Assembly: GCA_017311185.1 (NCBI GenBank)
Contig: JAESUZ010005115.1
Coordinates: forward strand, 496,001-560,000
Source of the DNA: Proteles cristata cristata
Lineage: Eukaryota; Chordata; Mammalia; Carnivora; Hyaenidae
Direction of reading: 5' to 3'
DNA length: 64,000 bases
Notes under the pieces: generated by a model
Seen by the model: only the letters and a program-made list of their open reading frames with translations
Told to the model about the DNA's origin: nothing
Database searches by the model: none
Program-made: the position numbers and the translations under genes
In this document: positions 1-11,978 of the stretch, piece by piece
Layout: each line of letters begins with the position of its first letter
Position numbering within the stretch: position 1 is the first letter of the stretch

Positions 1-233
1 CTTTACACTATTACAAATGACACAATATGATCCTTAAGGTATTACAGTGCCCTCTTGCAAATATATCACATGGCATATTACTATTAGGAATTATAGCATC
101 AAAATATATGTACAATTAAAATTTTGAGGGATAACATACATTTTGTTTCCAATAAGGTTGTATCAATTTGTACGCCAATGAAAAGCACAGGTAAGTACAA
201 GTTTCCCCAGATCTTGGCCAAAACAAAGTATCA

Positions 234-480
234 TGGGGTACATGGGTGACTCGGTCTGCTAAGCATCTGACGTAGCTCAGGTCATGATCTTACAGTTCAT
301 GGGTCCGAGCCCCGTGTCGGGCTCTGTGCTGACAGCTCAGAGCCTGGAGCCTGCTTTGGATTCTGTGTCTCCCTCTCCCTCTCTGTCCCCCCTTCCCTCA
401 GCTTATGCTTTGTCTCTCTCTCTCAAAAATTGACAAACATTAAAAAAAAATTTCAAAACCCAAAAAACAAAAATAAAATG
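234..480 (+). mobile_element. CAN SINE, older copy
   Basis: It has a tRNA-like head with recognisable A-box and B-box (gggtccgagcccc), then a CT-rich body and an A-rich tail. It is flanked by an 8-bp duplication aagtatca at 226-233 and 481-488. The head is diverged (tacatgggtgactcggtctg). Confidence 0.85.
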
Positions 481-488
481 AAGTATCA

Positions 489-1948
489 AACCTGTAAATT
501 GTGGCCATTCTGATAAGGGGAAAATGAATTTCTTTAAATAAAATAAGACTGAACGTCTTTCCAGAGTTTATCAGCTGTTGTTATGGTCTCTTATAGGAAC
601 TGCCTGTTGCTGTCCTCGCTCTTTTTGTCTAATGGGTGGTGCTCTTTAGATCAATTTTCATGAATCTTTAACACCATCAAGATCATTGGCTCCATGAATT
701 GTTATTTTTGCTCGTGGGAAAAAGTCACAGGGCCTCAGTTTCCAAACATGTAAGGATTAAGCAGGCTGGTGGGTGTGAAACCATGTGGGGAACTCGAGAG
801 CCTCGCAGGCTCACATTTCTTGTATTTGATAAAGATTTCTTCACTGGCATGTTTCAGATCACTGTCCATACACGATTCGTCCATACAGTGGGTCTGAATG
901 AGGTAAATGCTGACAGCTGTAGAACATGAATACACTCCAAAATGGGATCCTGGGTATCTCTTTGGGACCTAAATAGACAGGCACAGTGCTGTGCTCTGCA
1001 GCAGCCTCTACTCGAAGGCAGAGCCAGGTAGGTGGAGCTTTCCTGACTGCCAGCTCAGTGTGCTCTGTCCTAAGCCAGGCGTGGTACAATCACCATGACA
1101 TAACAACAGAGCTTAGAGGGACCACACACTGGGAGGCTCTACAAGTTTCTCCTGTGACGAGTCGGCCAGCAGAGCAGTAGCCACCGCAAACAGAGAAGGG
1201 GCTCCAAAGGCTGGTGACGCAACACTTACAGTCAGCACTGGTTAGCCCCTGAGTCACTCTGGTCCATACAGTGTAAAAAGAAGTTGAAAAACAATTGGGA
1301 GAAAAAAAAAGTGCTGGCAAGGTTCAGAGGAAGTGACTAAAAGGCCTGGACATCAGGGCTGTGCAGCAGGGGAAACTGGGATCCTGCACCCAGTGCAGGA
1401 TCTCTACCCCACGGCCACCCGCTCAGAGCTTACACACTTGGCTCTGTAGTCCATGATCTCATCCGTGCTCAATTCAGTGTAATCCGTCAAGCAAGACACA
1501 GTTAGAGAGCTTATGATGGGATGCATCAAGGAACCAGACACCACCCCTGCCCTTAGGGAGAGACTATAGCTAATGGGGTACACGAGGCATAAAGATGCAA
1601 CTTAAATACCAGCTTCTCAGTGGCAGGACAGTGGTAGAGCAGAGGATGCTCTCACAGCACACTGGTGAGGCCCGAAGGAGGGTGATTCTTGGCTATGTGA
1701 TGGAGATGGAGGGAGAAAGCTGCATGTGCCAGGAAGGGAAAGTATCTTCCCAGCCCCAGGGTAACAGACAACCTCCACGTCTTGGAAACGTATGTATATG
1801 TATGTGTGCCCATGGTCACGTGCATGTGCATGTGTGTGACTATAGGCTATTTCTATGCCAGTCTGAGGAGGGTGGACTTTATCGTGAAGACAATGAAAAG
1901 TCAGTGAAGAATTTTGAAGGCACTTGCTATGTAAATGAAGGTAGACAT
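489..1948. other. Intronic sequence, nothing recognised
   Basis: There is no coding exon or confidently recognised repeat. GC content is moderate, and the short open frames here have no domain or splice support. Confidence 0.5.
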
Positions 1949-1961
1949 AAAGAAAGCCAAC

Positions 1962-2178
1962 ACTGGGGTGCCTGGGTGGCTCAGTTGGTGAAGCGTCCGA
2001 CTTCGGCTCAGGTCATGAGCTCGCAGTTTGTGAGTTCAAGTCCCGCGTTGGGCTCTGTGCCGACAGCACGGAGCCTGGAGCCTGCTTTGGATTCTGCATC
2101 TCCCCCTCTCTCTCTGGCCTGCTCCCACTCACACTCTGTCTCTCAAAAATTAATTAAAAGTAAAAAAAAAAAAAAAAG
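1962..2178 (+). mobile_element. CAN SINE
   Basis: A full-length element starting ggggtgcctgggtggctcag and ending in a 15-base A run. A perfect 13-bp duplication aaagaaagccaac flanks it at 1949-1961 and 2179-2191. A 209-codon open frame (1595-2224) runs straight through the SINE and is not a gene. Confidence 0.95.
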
Positions 2179-2191
2179 AAAGAAAGCCAAC

Positions 2192-2799
2192 GTATTCCAC
2201 CAGGATATGGTGAGTAAGTGTTAAGTAAGAGGGGAGAGTGAAGGGCCTGGAATGAAAAATAGCTCCCGTGCATTCGGTGAGGGTGACCAGGGAGTGCCAA
2301 CCACTGACCAGAAACACCCGGAGAAGCAGGATTAGAAGGCCACCTTGTGGGTTCTGTTTTGAAAGTGCTGAAATTGTGGACCTTGGAGCCTACTCATGAA
2401 GACTATCTGCCCAGCTGACAGTTCCACAGTCCAGAGCTCAGAGAGACATCGCAGTTGCAGATTTTGGCCAGAGACTTTTCAGCACATGGATGGTCTTTGC
2501 AGACATGGGAGCAGATGAAACTACTTAGGAGAACGTAGTGTGAGACCAAGAGGAGGGATTAGGGCAGAACTCAGAAAAAGCACTGAGTATAAGGAGTCAA
2601 GAGAAGAAAGAAAATCTGTGAAAAAAGAGTAGGATGTTGTGAATTGAGAAAGTAGGAGGAAAATCCAGGAGCGTTCGGGAGACAGTGTTTCCAACAGCCA
2701 GTGTCAACAGCTTTATAAGCTGCGGACGGCTCAAGAAAGTGTGCGAGCATATGCCCACGCACACACAGTACCCACGTGCTTACACATGTGCACGCACAT
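2192..2799. other. Intronic sequence, nothing recognised
   Basis: No repeat family or exon was recognised. It ends in a short purine/CA-like patch near 2755-2810 (cacacacag, acacatgtgc). Confidence 0.4.
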
Positions 2800-3085
2800 A
2801 CACTCCTATCTGGTTCCATCAATGTTGTGACATGTATGGATTCATGTTTCCACCACCGTGGCCACGATCCAGAACAGTTTCTTCCTGTTGTCTTTTTATA
2901 ACCACATCTACTCCCACCCCTCCTTAACCTGTTTCCTCCCCCACCCCTAACTGCTGATAACCACTCACCTGTTCTGCATTTCTAGAATGTCATTTCAAGA
3001 GTGTTATATAAATGGAGTCATACAGTATATAAATTACTGGGATTGACTTTTTCCACCTGGTATAATTCTCTTGAGAGAGAGAGTG
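2800..3085 (-). mobile_element. Old L1 3'-region fragment, antisense
   Basis: The stretch resembles the reverse complement of an old mammalian L1M 3' region: 'ctgataaccactcacctgttctg' followed by 'tatataaatggagtcatacagtat' and 'gacttttt.cacctggtataattctcttgagag'. It is diverged, with no duplication found. Confidence 0.6.
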
Positions 3086-3342
3086 TAAGAGTATTAGCTG
3101 TAAGGTCAAGGTTCGTCACAATTTATACTGACAGCAAGGGGCCTAACTGTGTGCTTTTTTCAAGCAACATTTAGTTGGGCTCATGAGATTGCACTATTAC
3201 CTGAAGAGAGTGACAGGAGAGAAAAACAAAGGATTGTGGAAAGTTACTACAATATACATTTTTATGGTGTATTTATCATCTATTCCCCAGAGAAGGTATG
3301 GTACAAAAGGATCTTCAGGGTGAATATCAGTAATAATAACTA

Positions 3343-3515
3343 GTGCTTGTTAAACAGGAGGAGGCAGGCACTGTGTTCAGCACTTAGCCCACACAGAGTC
3401 ATTTAATTTTTCTGATAGTCTTACATGGTAAGTACTATCAGGTTCCTTATACGGATGAGAAACACTTGGCTTTAGAGAATGGGAGAAACTTGACCATTGT
3501 TACAAAGTAGAAAGT
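3343..3515 (-). mobile_element. MIR SINE relic
   Basis: It carries the reverse complement of the MIR core: 'ggcaggcactgtgttcagcact', then 'agtcatttaatttt', 'ggtaagtactatcag', 'tacggatgagaaaca' and 'gagaaacttgacca'. This is the ancient mammalian tRNA-derived SINE, heavily diverged. Confidence 0.75.
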
Positions 3516-5190
3516 AGTTCTAGGTTGAAATCGGTTATCTCTTTGATTCAAAGGCTGAGTTCTGTGCACTGCCGGACAGCCTGCACACATATGGAAACTG
3601 AGTCAAGTAGCAAGAATACTTTTGAATGTCGTGAGAAACCGAGTCTGGATTTTTGCACAATGGTATCTCCTGATGAGAATTTGCAATGGGAGATGAAGTA
3701 CCCTGTAACTGCAAAAGGCACTGGCTAGTATTACCTTATTATTTCATCCAGGGCACATGAATAACTACTCTACCTTTTCAAAGAGATAACATATCGTGTG
3801 GGCCATTGGCAGAAGTATGTCAGGGGATTCACGTACAAACAGGTCCTTCCCTTCCTGTGTTCCACTTCAACAGTGGAAAGCTCAGTATAGGTCATTTCCT
3901 CTGTTTCCCCATCCTTGACATGAGTCCTATCTGCCATCTCTAATGATTGGTCATCTTGTCTCTGCCCCTTTCCTTCTAGTGGCAAAAAGCTCCTCTTCCA
4001 TACAATGTCCCATCTCTATGGTTATCTCTCAAGTGCCCACCTTGTTGTTGGTGTAGCACCTATTGCCGAGAGCTGAATATGTCCATGAATGGCACTAGCC
4101 AGTGCCCCCAAATTTGTATTTGATATTCACAAAACCCTTACAAATACTGTTAGAGCCACTTTACATAATGACGAAACTGAACATCCTGTGGACCTCTCCA
4201 CAGTTCCGGCCAAAGAACACACACAGGACCATTTCTAGCTGCCCTTGTACCCAAAAGCTCTCTGGTGCTGTCAGTCTGGATCCAGAAGGGCCTTTCAGCA
4301 ACCAGACTCATGGTTTAAATACAACTTGAAGACAGGATTGCTCAATCGCTTTTGAAAGTGTAACCCATTGCCTAATGGCTGAAAGTGTCTCTTCCATTAC
4401 TGGAATTGGTTGCCCAGTATTGAGATTACTGGAAAGGGATGTGATGATTGGGACATTTAATCAAATATGCACATTTTCGGGAGCATTCTAGAAAGGACAG
4501 TCATCCCTATTTGACAAGGCAATGAATCCAGAAACAGAATGACTGTTAACAAGAAGGCACAGGGGCAACACTGAAGAGGGATGGGTGTGGGGTGGTGGGT
4601 AGTGAGGTCTGGGAGGTGGTGAAGAAGAGGTATTTCAGTAGTAGGGACAAAGAGGAAGAAGCATTGGATGTCTGCCAGGATTCCAGACTAAGCATAAGCT
4701 TGGGCTTCTGTAAGACTGCATCCAAATGGCTGGAGAAACTGGTGGGAGACAAGTGTCCCTGATCCTGAGGTCTCTCCCTGACTCCACAGCTGATTCATTC
4801 AGCAACATCACCCTCCTCACTGAAGTCTTATGCCTCCCACCTTTGCTTAGGGATCTGGATATAAAATGAACTCCCTGCTGGGAACCTTTATGAGGTTCTA
4901 TTTGCTTCCTCAGTTCTGACTTTCACAGATCACCCATTCTCACATGCTATTGCAGATTCCTTTTAGAGAGAGAGACTGCAATGCTTCCCACGAAAAGCTG
5001 CTGCAATAGCTCCTAGAAACCCAAAGGACTGCTTTCAAACTTACCAAGTCCTTGAATTTGAACATGTTTCGCAAAGGTAGAAAAAGGAAAGCTCTCCCTG
5101 CCCCCCCTAAATCATTTGCAAATACATCCTATCTAGGTAGAAACCAACGAGGTGACAGGAACTGACTTACAGGTGGTCTAGCCTAAATGA
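3516..5190. other. Intronic sequence, possible MIR scrap only
   Basis: Apart from a weak MIR-like piece near 4120-4190 (acaaaacccttacaaatac ... catcctgtgg), nothing was recognised. No exon. Confidence 0.4.
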
Positions 5191-5305
5191 CAAGGTTTAG
5201 AGCCACAATGTCTTGCATTCAAATCCTCTGACCAGCTCTGTGCTCTTGGGAAACTCCCTTAGGCCCTCTGAGTCTTGATACCTTCATACTAAAACTAAAA
5301 CCAAA
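5191..5305 (+). mobile_element. MIR SINE relic
   Basis: Partial MIR: 'gtttagagccacaatgtcttg', 'cattcaaatcctctgaccagc', 'tgctcttgggaaactccct', 'aggccctctgagtcttgata'. It ends just before the paired inverted repeats at 5327-5364. Confidence 0.6.
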
Positions 5306-5326
5306 ACCAAATACAAAAAATACACC

Positions 5327-5364
5327 TGTACGCTGAGCGTACAATCTAAATTAAATTTAGATTG
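5327..5364. repeat. Two abutting perfect inverted repeats
   Basis: First palindrome: tgtacgct-g-agcgtaca at 5327-5343 (8-bp arms, 1-base centre). Second: caatctaaatt-a-aatttagattg at 5342-5364 (11-bp arms, 1-base centre). They share two bases. Together they could extrude as two adjacent hairpins. No known element was recognised. Confidence 0.85.
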
Positions 5365-5397
5365 GAAATGTTTTACAAAGTGGAAAGAACTAAATAC

Positions 5398-5423
5398 TTA
5401 TTATTATTATTATTATTATTATT
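5398..5423. repeat. (TTA)n microsatellite
   Basis: About eight to nine uninterrupted TTA units. Confidence 0.95.
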
Positions 5424-7200
5424 GTTTCTTTATTCAACAATCAGGGGACATCGCCTGTGCGAAGACAGTGCTGAGTGCTAAAGATTGAGGAAAATGAGTA
5501 CGTTACCCTTGGATGGAGATGAAACATATACCTTAATGTAAGTTAGAAAATGATAAAAGTCATAAATCTCATTTCACTTCTGCTTAAAATAGACTGAACA
5601 GAACAAGATCTAATATGTAACCTTACTTTAGTCCACTAGAATTTGGAAATGGGTTATACCATTTTCCTTTGACTTCAAAACATATAACAAAAATCTGAAT
5701 CTTCTTTTTATTTTGTGGCTGTTATTTGCCTTTTAAATGAGGTTCTACATGTCCCAGTTGGTCAGTTTCTGTAGTTAAGGCAATGGAAATTCTAAACTCT
5801 GAAAAATAGTATTGATGTGCTAGATAATCCAAAAGAAAATAATCAGGATAGTAAAAAGGGCTGCTATCAGGAGAGACAACAAATGGCCAGGGGAACTAGA
5901 ATTTAGCCAGAACAAGAGAAGAACAAGTCTTGAGAACTTTCTTCACACACCTAAAAGCCTTTTGAGTTGAAGATGTATTAGCTGTCTTTTCTATGGACAG
6001 ATGATGTTATAAGGAAAGAGACTTCCCGCCAAATTAGGAAGTAACTTTATAACCTTTAGAGAGTTCAAAAAAGGAAAAGGCTGCCTTGAGAACTAGTAAA
6101 TTTCCGATGCTTGGAACTAAGCTCATTTATAAGAATATAATGGTAAACCCATTGCAAAATAACTTTGCAAAATCCATTGCAAAAAGACTGCTTTTGAGAA
6201 GTGAGTAAGCACCCCTCTGTTTATTCCTTTTATAAATTGTTCACTTGGCTAACTGGCACAAAATGAAAGTAGACCTCCATATTTCAAGACCCACCCATAG
6301 GAAAGGAACCAAATGGCACATTTAATGGGTTTGAAGGGGCCTTTTATGTACTAATACTCAGTGAGCATCTGCCATCATCAGATCTCTGTGCTCCAGCCAC
6401 ATTGATCCACGTCCCTTCCGGATTTTCTGTCAATTGTACTAAATGAAATAACTCATTGTCCATGAAGCCTGCTTTACAATCCAGTTTTACTCATCAAGGG
6501 AACGTGTCTGCAATATGTACTTTCTCCACATCCCTATCTCCTGAGCACTTATCATCAGGTATGTTTTTAGAAGGGGAGGTGGCAAATTATTCAAACTGCA
6601 TGAATTTCTGTAAGTGCAATAACATTCCTCAGTTTTTAAAGGGCATCTTTTTTTTTTAGTTGTCATTTGAATTCAAACTCTTTGGAAAACATGCATAATA
6701 ATCTTAATGATCCCATTGAACAGTTTAAATTCAAATTGTGGAGCATTTGAAATACCATGCTGGCAGCACTTTCCATAAATTACTCTCAAATTCAATACAT
6801 CCATACACACATACACACACACATGTACGTGCACGCACACACACAGACATACACACACACAAGTACCACACTCAAAAATCCTTAAATTACAGTTTCTCTT
6901 TTCTTGGCCCATTTAAATTGTGATTTGGTTGATAAATTAGAGCTGTAGTGTCTGCTCATAAATTTCAATACTGTTTTCAGGAAAATAATTTTGTGGCAGG
7001 CATACATTTCTATTTCTCTTGAGGATAAATGCAGCTTTGTTTTGTTGTGGGGTTCCTGGCTTTGGTGTGAGCATGTACTTCTGTCTGCCTGTGCACATGA
7101 GTGTGTGTCTTCACGTTTGACGAATCAAATCTGACTTATTTATTTACCTGGCAATTCACTCTGTATATCAGATTTTTAGGAAATGCTGGAAGACTGATTC
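5424..7200. other. Intronic AT-rich sequence
   Basis: No exon or clear repeat family was seen except the imperfect CA tract listed separately. AAATTT- and TTTAAA-rich throughout. Confidence 0.4.
6801..6863. repeat. Imperfect (CA)n tract
   Basis: CA dinucleotides with interruptions by at, tg and gc (acacatgtacgtgcacgcac). The short open frames across it are repeat products. Confidence 0.9.
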
Positions 7201-7215
7201 AAAAAGCTCATTTCT

Positions 7216-7437
7216 TTTTTTTAAGCTTATTTATTTATTTTGAGAGAGAGAGAGAAAGGTAAAGTGTGCATTTGCTGATGAGCAGAGGAGGGGCAGAGAG
7301 AGAGGGAGAGAGAATCCCAAGCAGGGTCTGCACTGGCCGTGGACTTGATCACAACACAGGGCTTGATCCTACCAACTGTGAGATCATGACCTGAGTGCAA
7401 TCAAGAGTCAGATGCTTAAATGACTGAGCCACCACCG
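7216..7437 (-). mobile_element. CAN SINE, old diverged copy
   Basis: Reverse-oriented: T-rich tail and (TTTA) first, then the GA-rich body, then 'gagatcatgacctgag' and 'ctgagccacc' of the head. The imperfect duplication is aaaagctcatttct near 7201-7215 versus aaaaggtcacttct near 7438-7452. Confidence 0.8.
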
Positions 7438-8120
7438 AAAAAGGTCACTTCTGTTACAAGAGACAGCTCACCTAGGATCTTTATAATGAGCTCCTATCTA
7501 GAGCAGAATCAGACTAATTACATCTTGGGAATTGAATGATTAAAGGAAGTTCTTTTAGATAGATGACAGAAAAGATCTAATTTTCACTTCATTTCCAGTA
7601 CCTTTGAAAATTAATATTGCTTACAAAGTTTGCCAGTAATGTTTCAGAAACCATAAAATGTATACAAACGTGCGGGAAAATATTGTTTTTAATATATGGC
7701 CAATGTAAATCAAACCGGAATGCGGGCACTGTGTAGAATTCCAAGCTTGTGCAATTCACAAATTTAAATACAGCTTAGGTATGAGGATCTCTGTAGTTTT
7801 GAAAATACGACTGTTCTTTGCCATTGAAATTCCCCCTCCTCCTGTGAAAAATAGTTGGAATGCTGGATACCCCTTAAAACATCAGTGAAATAGTAATGAT
7901 TAGATACTTGGGAATAATTTAAAAAATTAAGGCTGATTAAAGTCTGTTTTGCCCCTAATGAGGTTACAATTCAATGACTGAAGAGAATAGCTGATACAAA
8001 TACAACCCTCTAGACTGCTAATGTTGGGCATTAACTGGTTAAAATAGTATCATTTCTATACTGAGTGGTAATGAGATGCTCTCTCATAAAGTTGTTTATT
8101 TTCCTCAAAAATGATTTTTA

Positions 8121-8348
8121 TTACTTATTTATTTATTTTTAATATTTTTATTTATTTCTAGGAGAGAGAGAGACAGCGTGAGCAGGGGAGGGTCAGAGAG
8201 AGAGGGAGATAACAGACTCTGAAACAGGCTCCAGGCTCTGAGCTGGCAGTCAGCACAGAGCCGGACGTGGGGCACGAACCCACGAACCGAGAGATCATGA
8301 CCTAAGCGAAAGTCGGACGCTTAACCGACTAAGCCACCCAGGCGCCCC
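8121..8348 (-). mobile_element. CAN SINE, young subfamily
   Basis: A near-consensus copy ending gactaagccacccaggcgcc on the plus strand. A perfect 15-bp duplication caaaaatgattttta lies at 8106-8120 and 8349-8363. It carries the young diagnostic bases aagcgaaagtcggacgct and tctgagctggcagtcagcac. Confidence 0.95.
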
Positions 8349-8599
8349 CAAAAATGATTTTTAAAAGGCTAACTCAAATTGTAAAGTCAAGTCTATTATA
8401 CCCAAAGGGCAGCAGAAACCCTCTCTGGTGCTGTGGAAGTCTGAGGGAAAAAGCATCAGTAACATCATCAACAAATACTGACTGAATGTAGGCAGATGTG
8501 AGGCCTGGGCAAGGAGCCTTAGTGGAGGCTAAGGGGAGACAGGACAGCGATGTGCTTAATAAATAGCAACAAAATTAGTCCCTTGATTTTTTGTGTCAC

Positions 8600-8800
8600 C
8601 TCCAACTCCAAATGAAAGCTCTTATGCCTGTTATGCACTGAGCCTTTTATATGTTAGCCTCTTTGGATGGCTGTCACCTTCGAATGGTGAGCTCCCCAAG
8701 GACTGGGATTGTGTGTTTTTCAACGTTGTATCCTCAATTCCCTATACAATCTGAAATATAGAGAGTGCTCAGTAAATATTCACTGGATGAATAAATGACT
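8600..8800 (+). mobile_element. L2 LINE 3' end
   Basis: The typical L2 tail: 'ggtgagctccccaaggactg', 'ggattgtgtgtttttcaacg', 'tgtatcctcaattccctata', then 'gagtgctcagtaaatattca' and 'tggatgaataaatgac'. Confidence 0.75.
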
Positions 8801-8859
8801 GAAAACCATTTAGGGAGGCATTTTAGATGCAGAGGCACGAAAACCCGACTCCATCATAA

Positions 8860-9010
8860 AATAGATGTCAGAGCCCCGTTTCAGTTTCTTTGCTATGTGG
8901 GATACCTTCTCTGGGCCTCAGTTTTCTCATGTTTAGCCTAGGACTCACACCTGTCTTGTGGGATTGTTATGAACATCAAATGAAAAACAAGTATAAAAGT
9001 ACTTTGGGCA
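8860..9010 (+). mobile_element. MIR SINE relic
   Basis: 'agagccccgtttcagtttct' is followed by 'tctctgggcctcagttttctc' and 'ttgtgggattgttatgaaca', matching the MIR core and 3' half. Confidence 0.7.
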
Positions 9011-9224
9011 CATGAATTTGAGTATAAGGTATTATTATGCCAAGCAATTGGTACAGGTGGTAAAGCTAGAAGGTATGTAATTAACATAGCTGAAAAACAG
9101 GTAGATTTTGAAGTGCAATTGCCTAATACCATCCAACAGTGACTCAGGAGATTGAGAATCAAGTTATTCTTCCTTGAAAAAGCAGAGTAATCATCCTACA
9201 CCATGAAAAGGTAACATAAATATC

Positions 9225-9380
9225 AGATAACAAACTGGCTGCTATATGATTTAGGAAATTCACATGGCTCTCTTTTACCTGGAAAAATCACACTCTTCCT
9301 GGGTTTCAGTTTACTAATCTGAAGAAAGAGGCACTTGGGTTAGAAAATCTTTAAGGTCCTTTCTAGCTTCAGCGGCGTCA
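9225..9380 (+). mobile_element. MIR SINE relic
   Basis: 'gctgctatatgatttaggaa' then 'gggtttcagtttactaatct' and 'aaaatctttaaggtcctttc' match a diverged MIR. Confidence 0.6.
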
Positions 9381-9819
9381 AAACTGTCACTCAATTTAAC
9401 CAGCAAAATGGACTTAAACTGTCTCAAAGTGCATACGTGCTTCTGCCCTAGCTTTTAAGTATCCACCTTCCTAGAAAAGGAAGGTTAGCATCAACATGGC
9501 CTTTCCCTTGGCTGTTGTTTCTTGTGGTCTCAAGAGAAAGGAATTCGACCGTTGTGATGAGTCCCTTGAAGATGCCAAGAGAGGAAAGTGATGAGTATAA
9601 GGCAATCGGTCACATATGCAGAAAACCCTATGCACCTGGAGATACTTTTTACTTCCTGTGCTTCTGAACTTTCAGCAGAAAAATACCCATATAATGAAGG
9701 CTCAATAAATCCTTACTTACTACCAGGCTGATTTCTTTTCCTTTGAATCCAGAAGTTGTAAAGTTTAACAAGGAAAAGAAATCTCCAGAAATTCAAATTG
9801 TCCTTATTCTTTCTTTGCC

Positions 9820-10121
9820 CCTTATCAAATCCTAAGCTGCCTTCAAGGCCTGATTCAAGTGCCGTAACATCTGGGAGGTCTTTTTTGAAGCTGGTCTCCA
9901 TTTCCCCCACCCTCTTCTCTGGACTCTCACCATTGCCTGAATCTCTCTCACAGAGAGACCTTGCCTCATATTATGGTTGTGTGCATGTCTGGTACTTCTC
10001 ATTCAGCGAAGGGCTCCGTGAGAGCACGGCTGAGTCTCGTGTGCTGTTTGTTTTCCTCACAGCATTGAATTCAGCCTTCTGTACACAGAAGGTGGTCACT
10101 CACTGGTTCTTATAATCGGTT
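9820..10121 (+). mobile_element. L2 LINE 3' region
   Basis: Resembles the L2 3' end: 'cttcaaggcctgattcaagt', 'gggctccgtgagagcacggc', 'ttgttttcctcacagcattg', 'gtacacagaaggtggtcact'. A CAN SINE cut into its end at 10135. An open frame of 105 codons here is L2-derived noise. Confidence 0.65.
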
Positions 10122-10134
10122 AATAGTTTACTCT

Positions 10135-10361
10135 GCATTTTTTTTTAAAAAATATTTTTATTTATTTCTAGGAGAGAGAGAGAGAGACAGCGTGAACAGG
10201 GGAGGGTCAGAGAGAGAGGGAGATACAGACTCCGAAATAGTCTTCAGGCTCTGAGCTGGCAGTCAGCACAGAACCCGACGCGGGGCTCGAACCCACGAAC
10301 TGCGAGATCATGACCTAAGCGAAAGTCGGACGCTTAACCGACTAAGCCACCCAGGCGCCCC
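10135..10361 (-). mobile_element. CAN SINE, young subfamily
   Basis: Full-length, with a perfect 13-bp duplication aatagtttactct at 10122-10134 and 10362-10374. It ends gactaagccacccaggcgcc and is inserted at the end of an L2 relic. Confidence 0.95.
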
Positions 10362-10374
10362 AATAGTTTACTCT

Positions 10375-11116
10375 TCAGTTAAAAATATCCAAGAGGCATA
10401 TGGTTAAATGCTTGCTTCTCCCAAGGCATTGGAGACAGTAATCCCCTCCATTTCCTGGATTCTTCTCTGTAAGAATACAGAAACACCCTTGAGCAGAATC
10501 AGACCGCACAATTTCATAAAAACAACCTTCTTCGTTTTATTTTACTTTGAACTTAATTAACAGTAATGCTTAACCTTCCACCTCTTAATTACATTGGCAA
10601 GTTGGTGAGGTTTATTGATCCATCCATGAGGAGTTAATTCCAGAAGAGACTTTGACAAAGAGCACTTTATGGGAGAACACATCGTCATTCCAGTAGCTTC
10701 GCTGGAATGACCTGCAGACACTGCCTGGCCAGACTCAGGCCAGTCTGGCTTCCTGACACTTGTGCCAATTTCCCAATGATCTAATAGGAATGCGCAACAA
10801 CCCTGTAAAGAACCAAGTCTTTCTCTCTTTTCTGCCCTTAAAAATGAGGTAAGATCTAGTGGGGGTAAAAGTGTATCCTTAAGGGAAAATGCAGCAGGGC
10901 TGCGCAATGTTTTGAGCATTAATAGGGCCCTTCTGGAAGTCTAGCAAAAAAAAAAAAAAAAAAAAAAATTAAAGGCAACAGGATGCTCAGTAAACACCTG
11001 TTAAGTACCTAACTACATGGCTTTTATAGCTGGAGAGACAGGATATTCTAAACGCTACCTCATCAACCAGTGCTGATAATGCATTCACACACATGTGGCC
11101 AAAAGATGTAATCCAT
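10375..11116. other. Intronic sequence, nothing recognised
   Basis: No exon or repeat family except a 23-base A run at 10946-10968. The 120-codon open frame on the minus strand (10557-10919) shows no known domain or splice context. Confidence 0.4.
10946..10968. repeat. Poly(A) run, 23 bases
   Basis: An isolated A23 without an adjacent recognisable SINE or processed gene body. Confidence 0.95.
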
Positions 11117-11491
11117 TGCTATGGCCTGAATTGTCCCCCCCCACCCCAAATTCATATGTTGAAACTCGAACCCCAATGTGATGGCATTTGGAGATGAGGC
11201 ATTTGGAAGGTAACTGGCTTACATGAGGTTATGAGGATGGGTCTTCACGACGGGATTAGAGCTCTTAGAAGAGACACCACAGAGCTGTTCTCTTTCCCGC
11301 TCCCTTGCTGTGTGGGGACATCGTCTGAAGTCAGAAAGGGGCCTCTCACCAGAACCAAAATTCAACCATCCAGACACCCTGATCTTGGACTTCCAGCCTT
11401 TAAAACTGTGAGAAATGAATTTCTGTTGTGTTGGCCCTTAAGCCACTCAGTCTATGGGATTTTGTTATGGTGACCCAAGCTGACTAGTACA
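11117..11491 (+). mobile_element. MLT1-type MaLR solo LTR, about full length
   Basis: Begins tgctatggcctgaattgt and ends gctgactagtaca, matching the MLT1 LTR at both ends. Internal matches include 'aaattcatatgttgaaactc', 'gatggcatttggagatgagg', 'gatcttggacttccagcctt' and 'aactgtgagaaatgaatttc'. It is an ancient ERVL-related LTR without internal retroviral genes nearby. No exact target duplication was found. Confidence 0.85.
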
Positions 11492-11747
11492 TTTATTAAG
11501 AAAAAAAAAAAATAAACAACTAAATACCCCTGAGGGAGAGATGTCCTGCTCCGTACACTGTTTTGGTGATGCAGGGTAAGGTGTGGGGGGTTGAACATGA
11601 AAGAGACACAAAGAACAGACCAAAAAACGAGCTTGCTTCTAAGGAGCTTACAGTGAGATTCCACGAGTATGAAACTGTCAGCCAATATAAAGGGAGGGCA
11701 GGAAAGGGTTAAAACAAAGGTGAAGGAGTAAAAACAAGGTCTAGAGC

Positions 11748-11978
11748 GGGGCGCCTGGGTGGCTTAGTCGGTTAAGCGTTCGACTTTCGCTTAGGTCTTG
11801 ATCTCGCGGTTCGTGGGTTCGGGCCCCGCGTCGGGCTCTGTGCTGACTGCCAGCTCGGAGCCTGGAGCCTGTTTCAGTCTGTGACTTCCTCTCTCTCTGA
11901 CCCTCCCCTGCTCACAGTGTCTCTCTCTCTCTCCTAGAAATAAATAAAATATTAAAAAAAACAAAACAAAACAAAACA
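11748..11978 (+). mobile_element. CAN SINE, young subfamily
   Basis: Starts ggggcgcctgggtggcttag and has the young diagnostic bases actttcgcttagg and gactgccagctc. The tail is (ACAAA)n-like. A perfect 18-bp duplication aaaaacaaggtctagagc flanks it (11730-11747, 11979-11996), one of the youngest-looking insertions here. Confidence 0.97.

Noticed and set aside
1595..2224. 209-codon open frame on the plus strand, the longest in the window
   Set aside because: It runs through a complete CAN SINE and its poly(A) tail, which contributes the lysine run. There is no domain and no splice context.
10946..10968. A23 run as the tail of a processed pseudogene
   Set aside because: The sequence before it shows no cDNA-like coding body and no flanking duplication could be found.
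11630..11700. 'taaggagcttacagtgag' resembles miR-28-5p, whose gene lies in an LPP intron in human
   Set aside because: Only the 5' part matches, it is on the strand opposite to LPP, and no complementary arm lies within hairpin distance. It looks like an L2-type relic, the family from which miR-28 arose.
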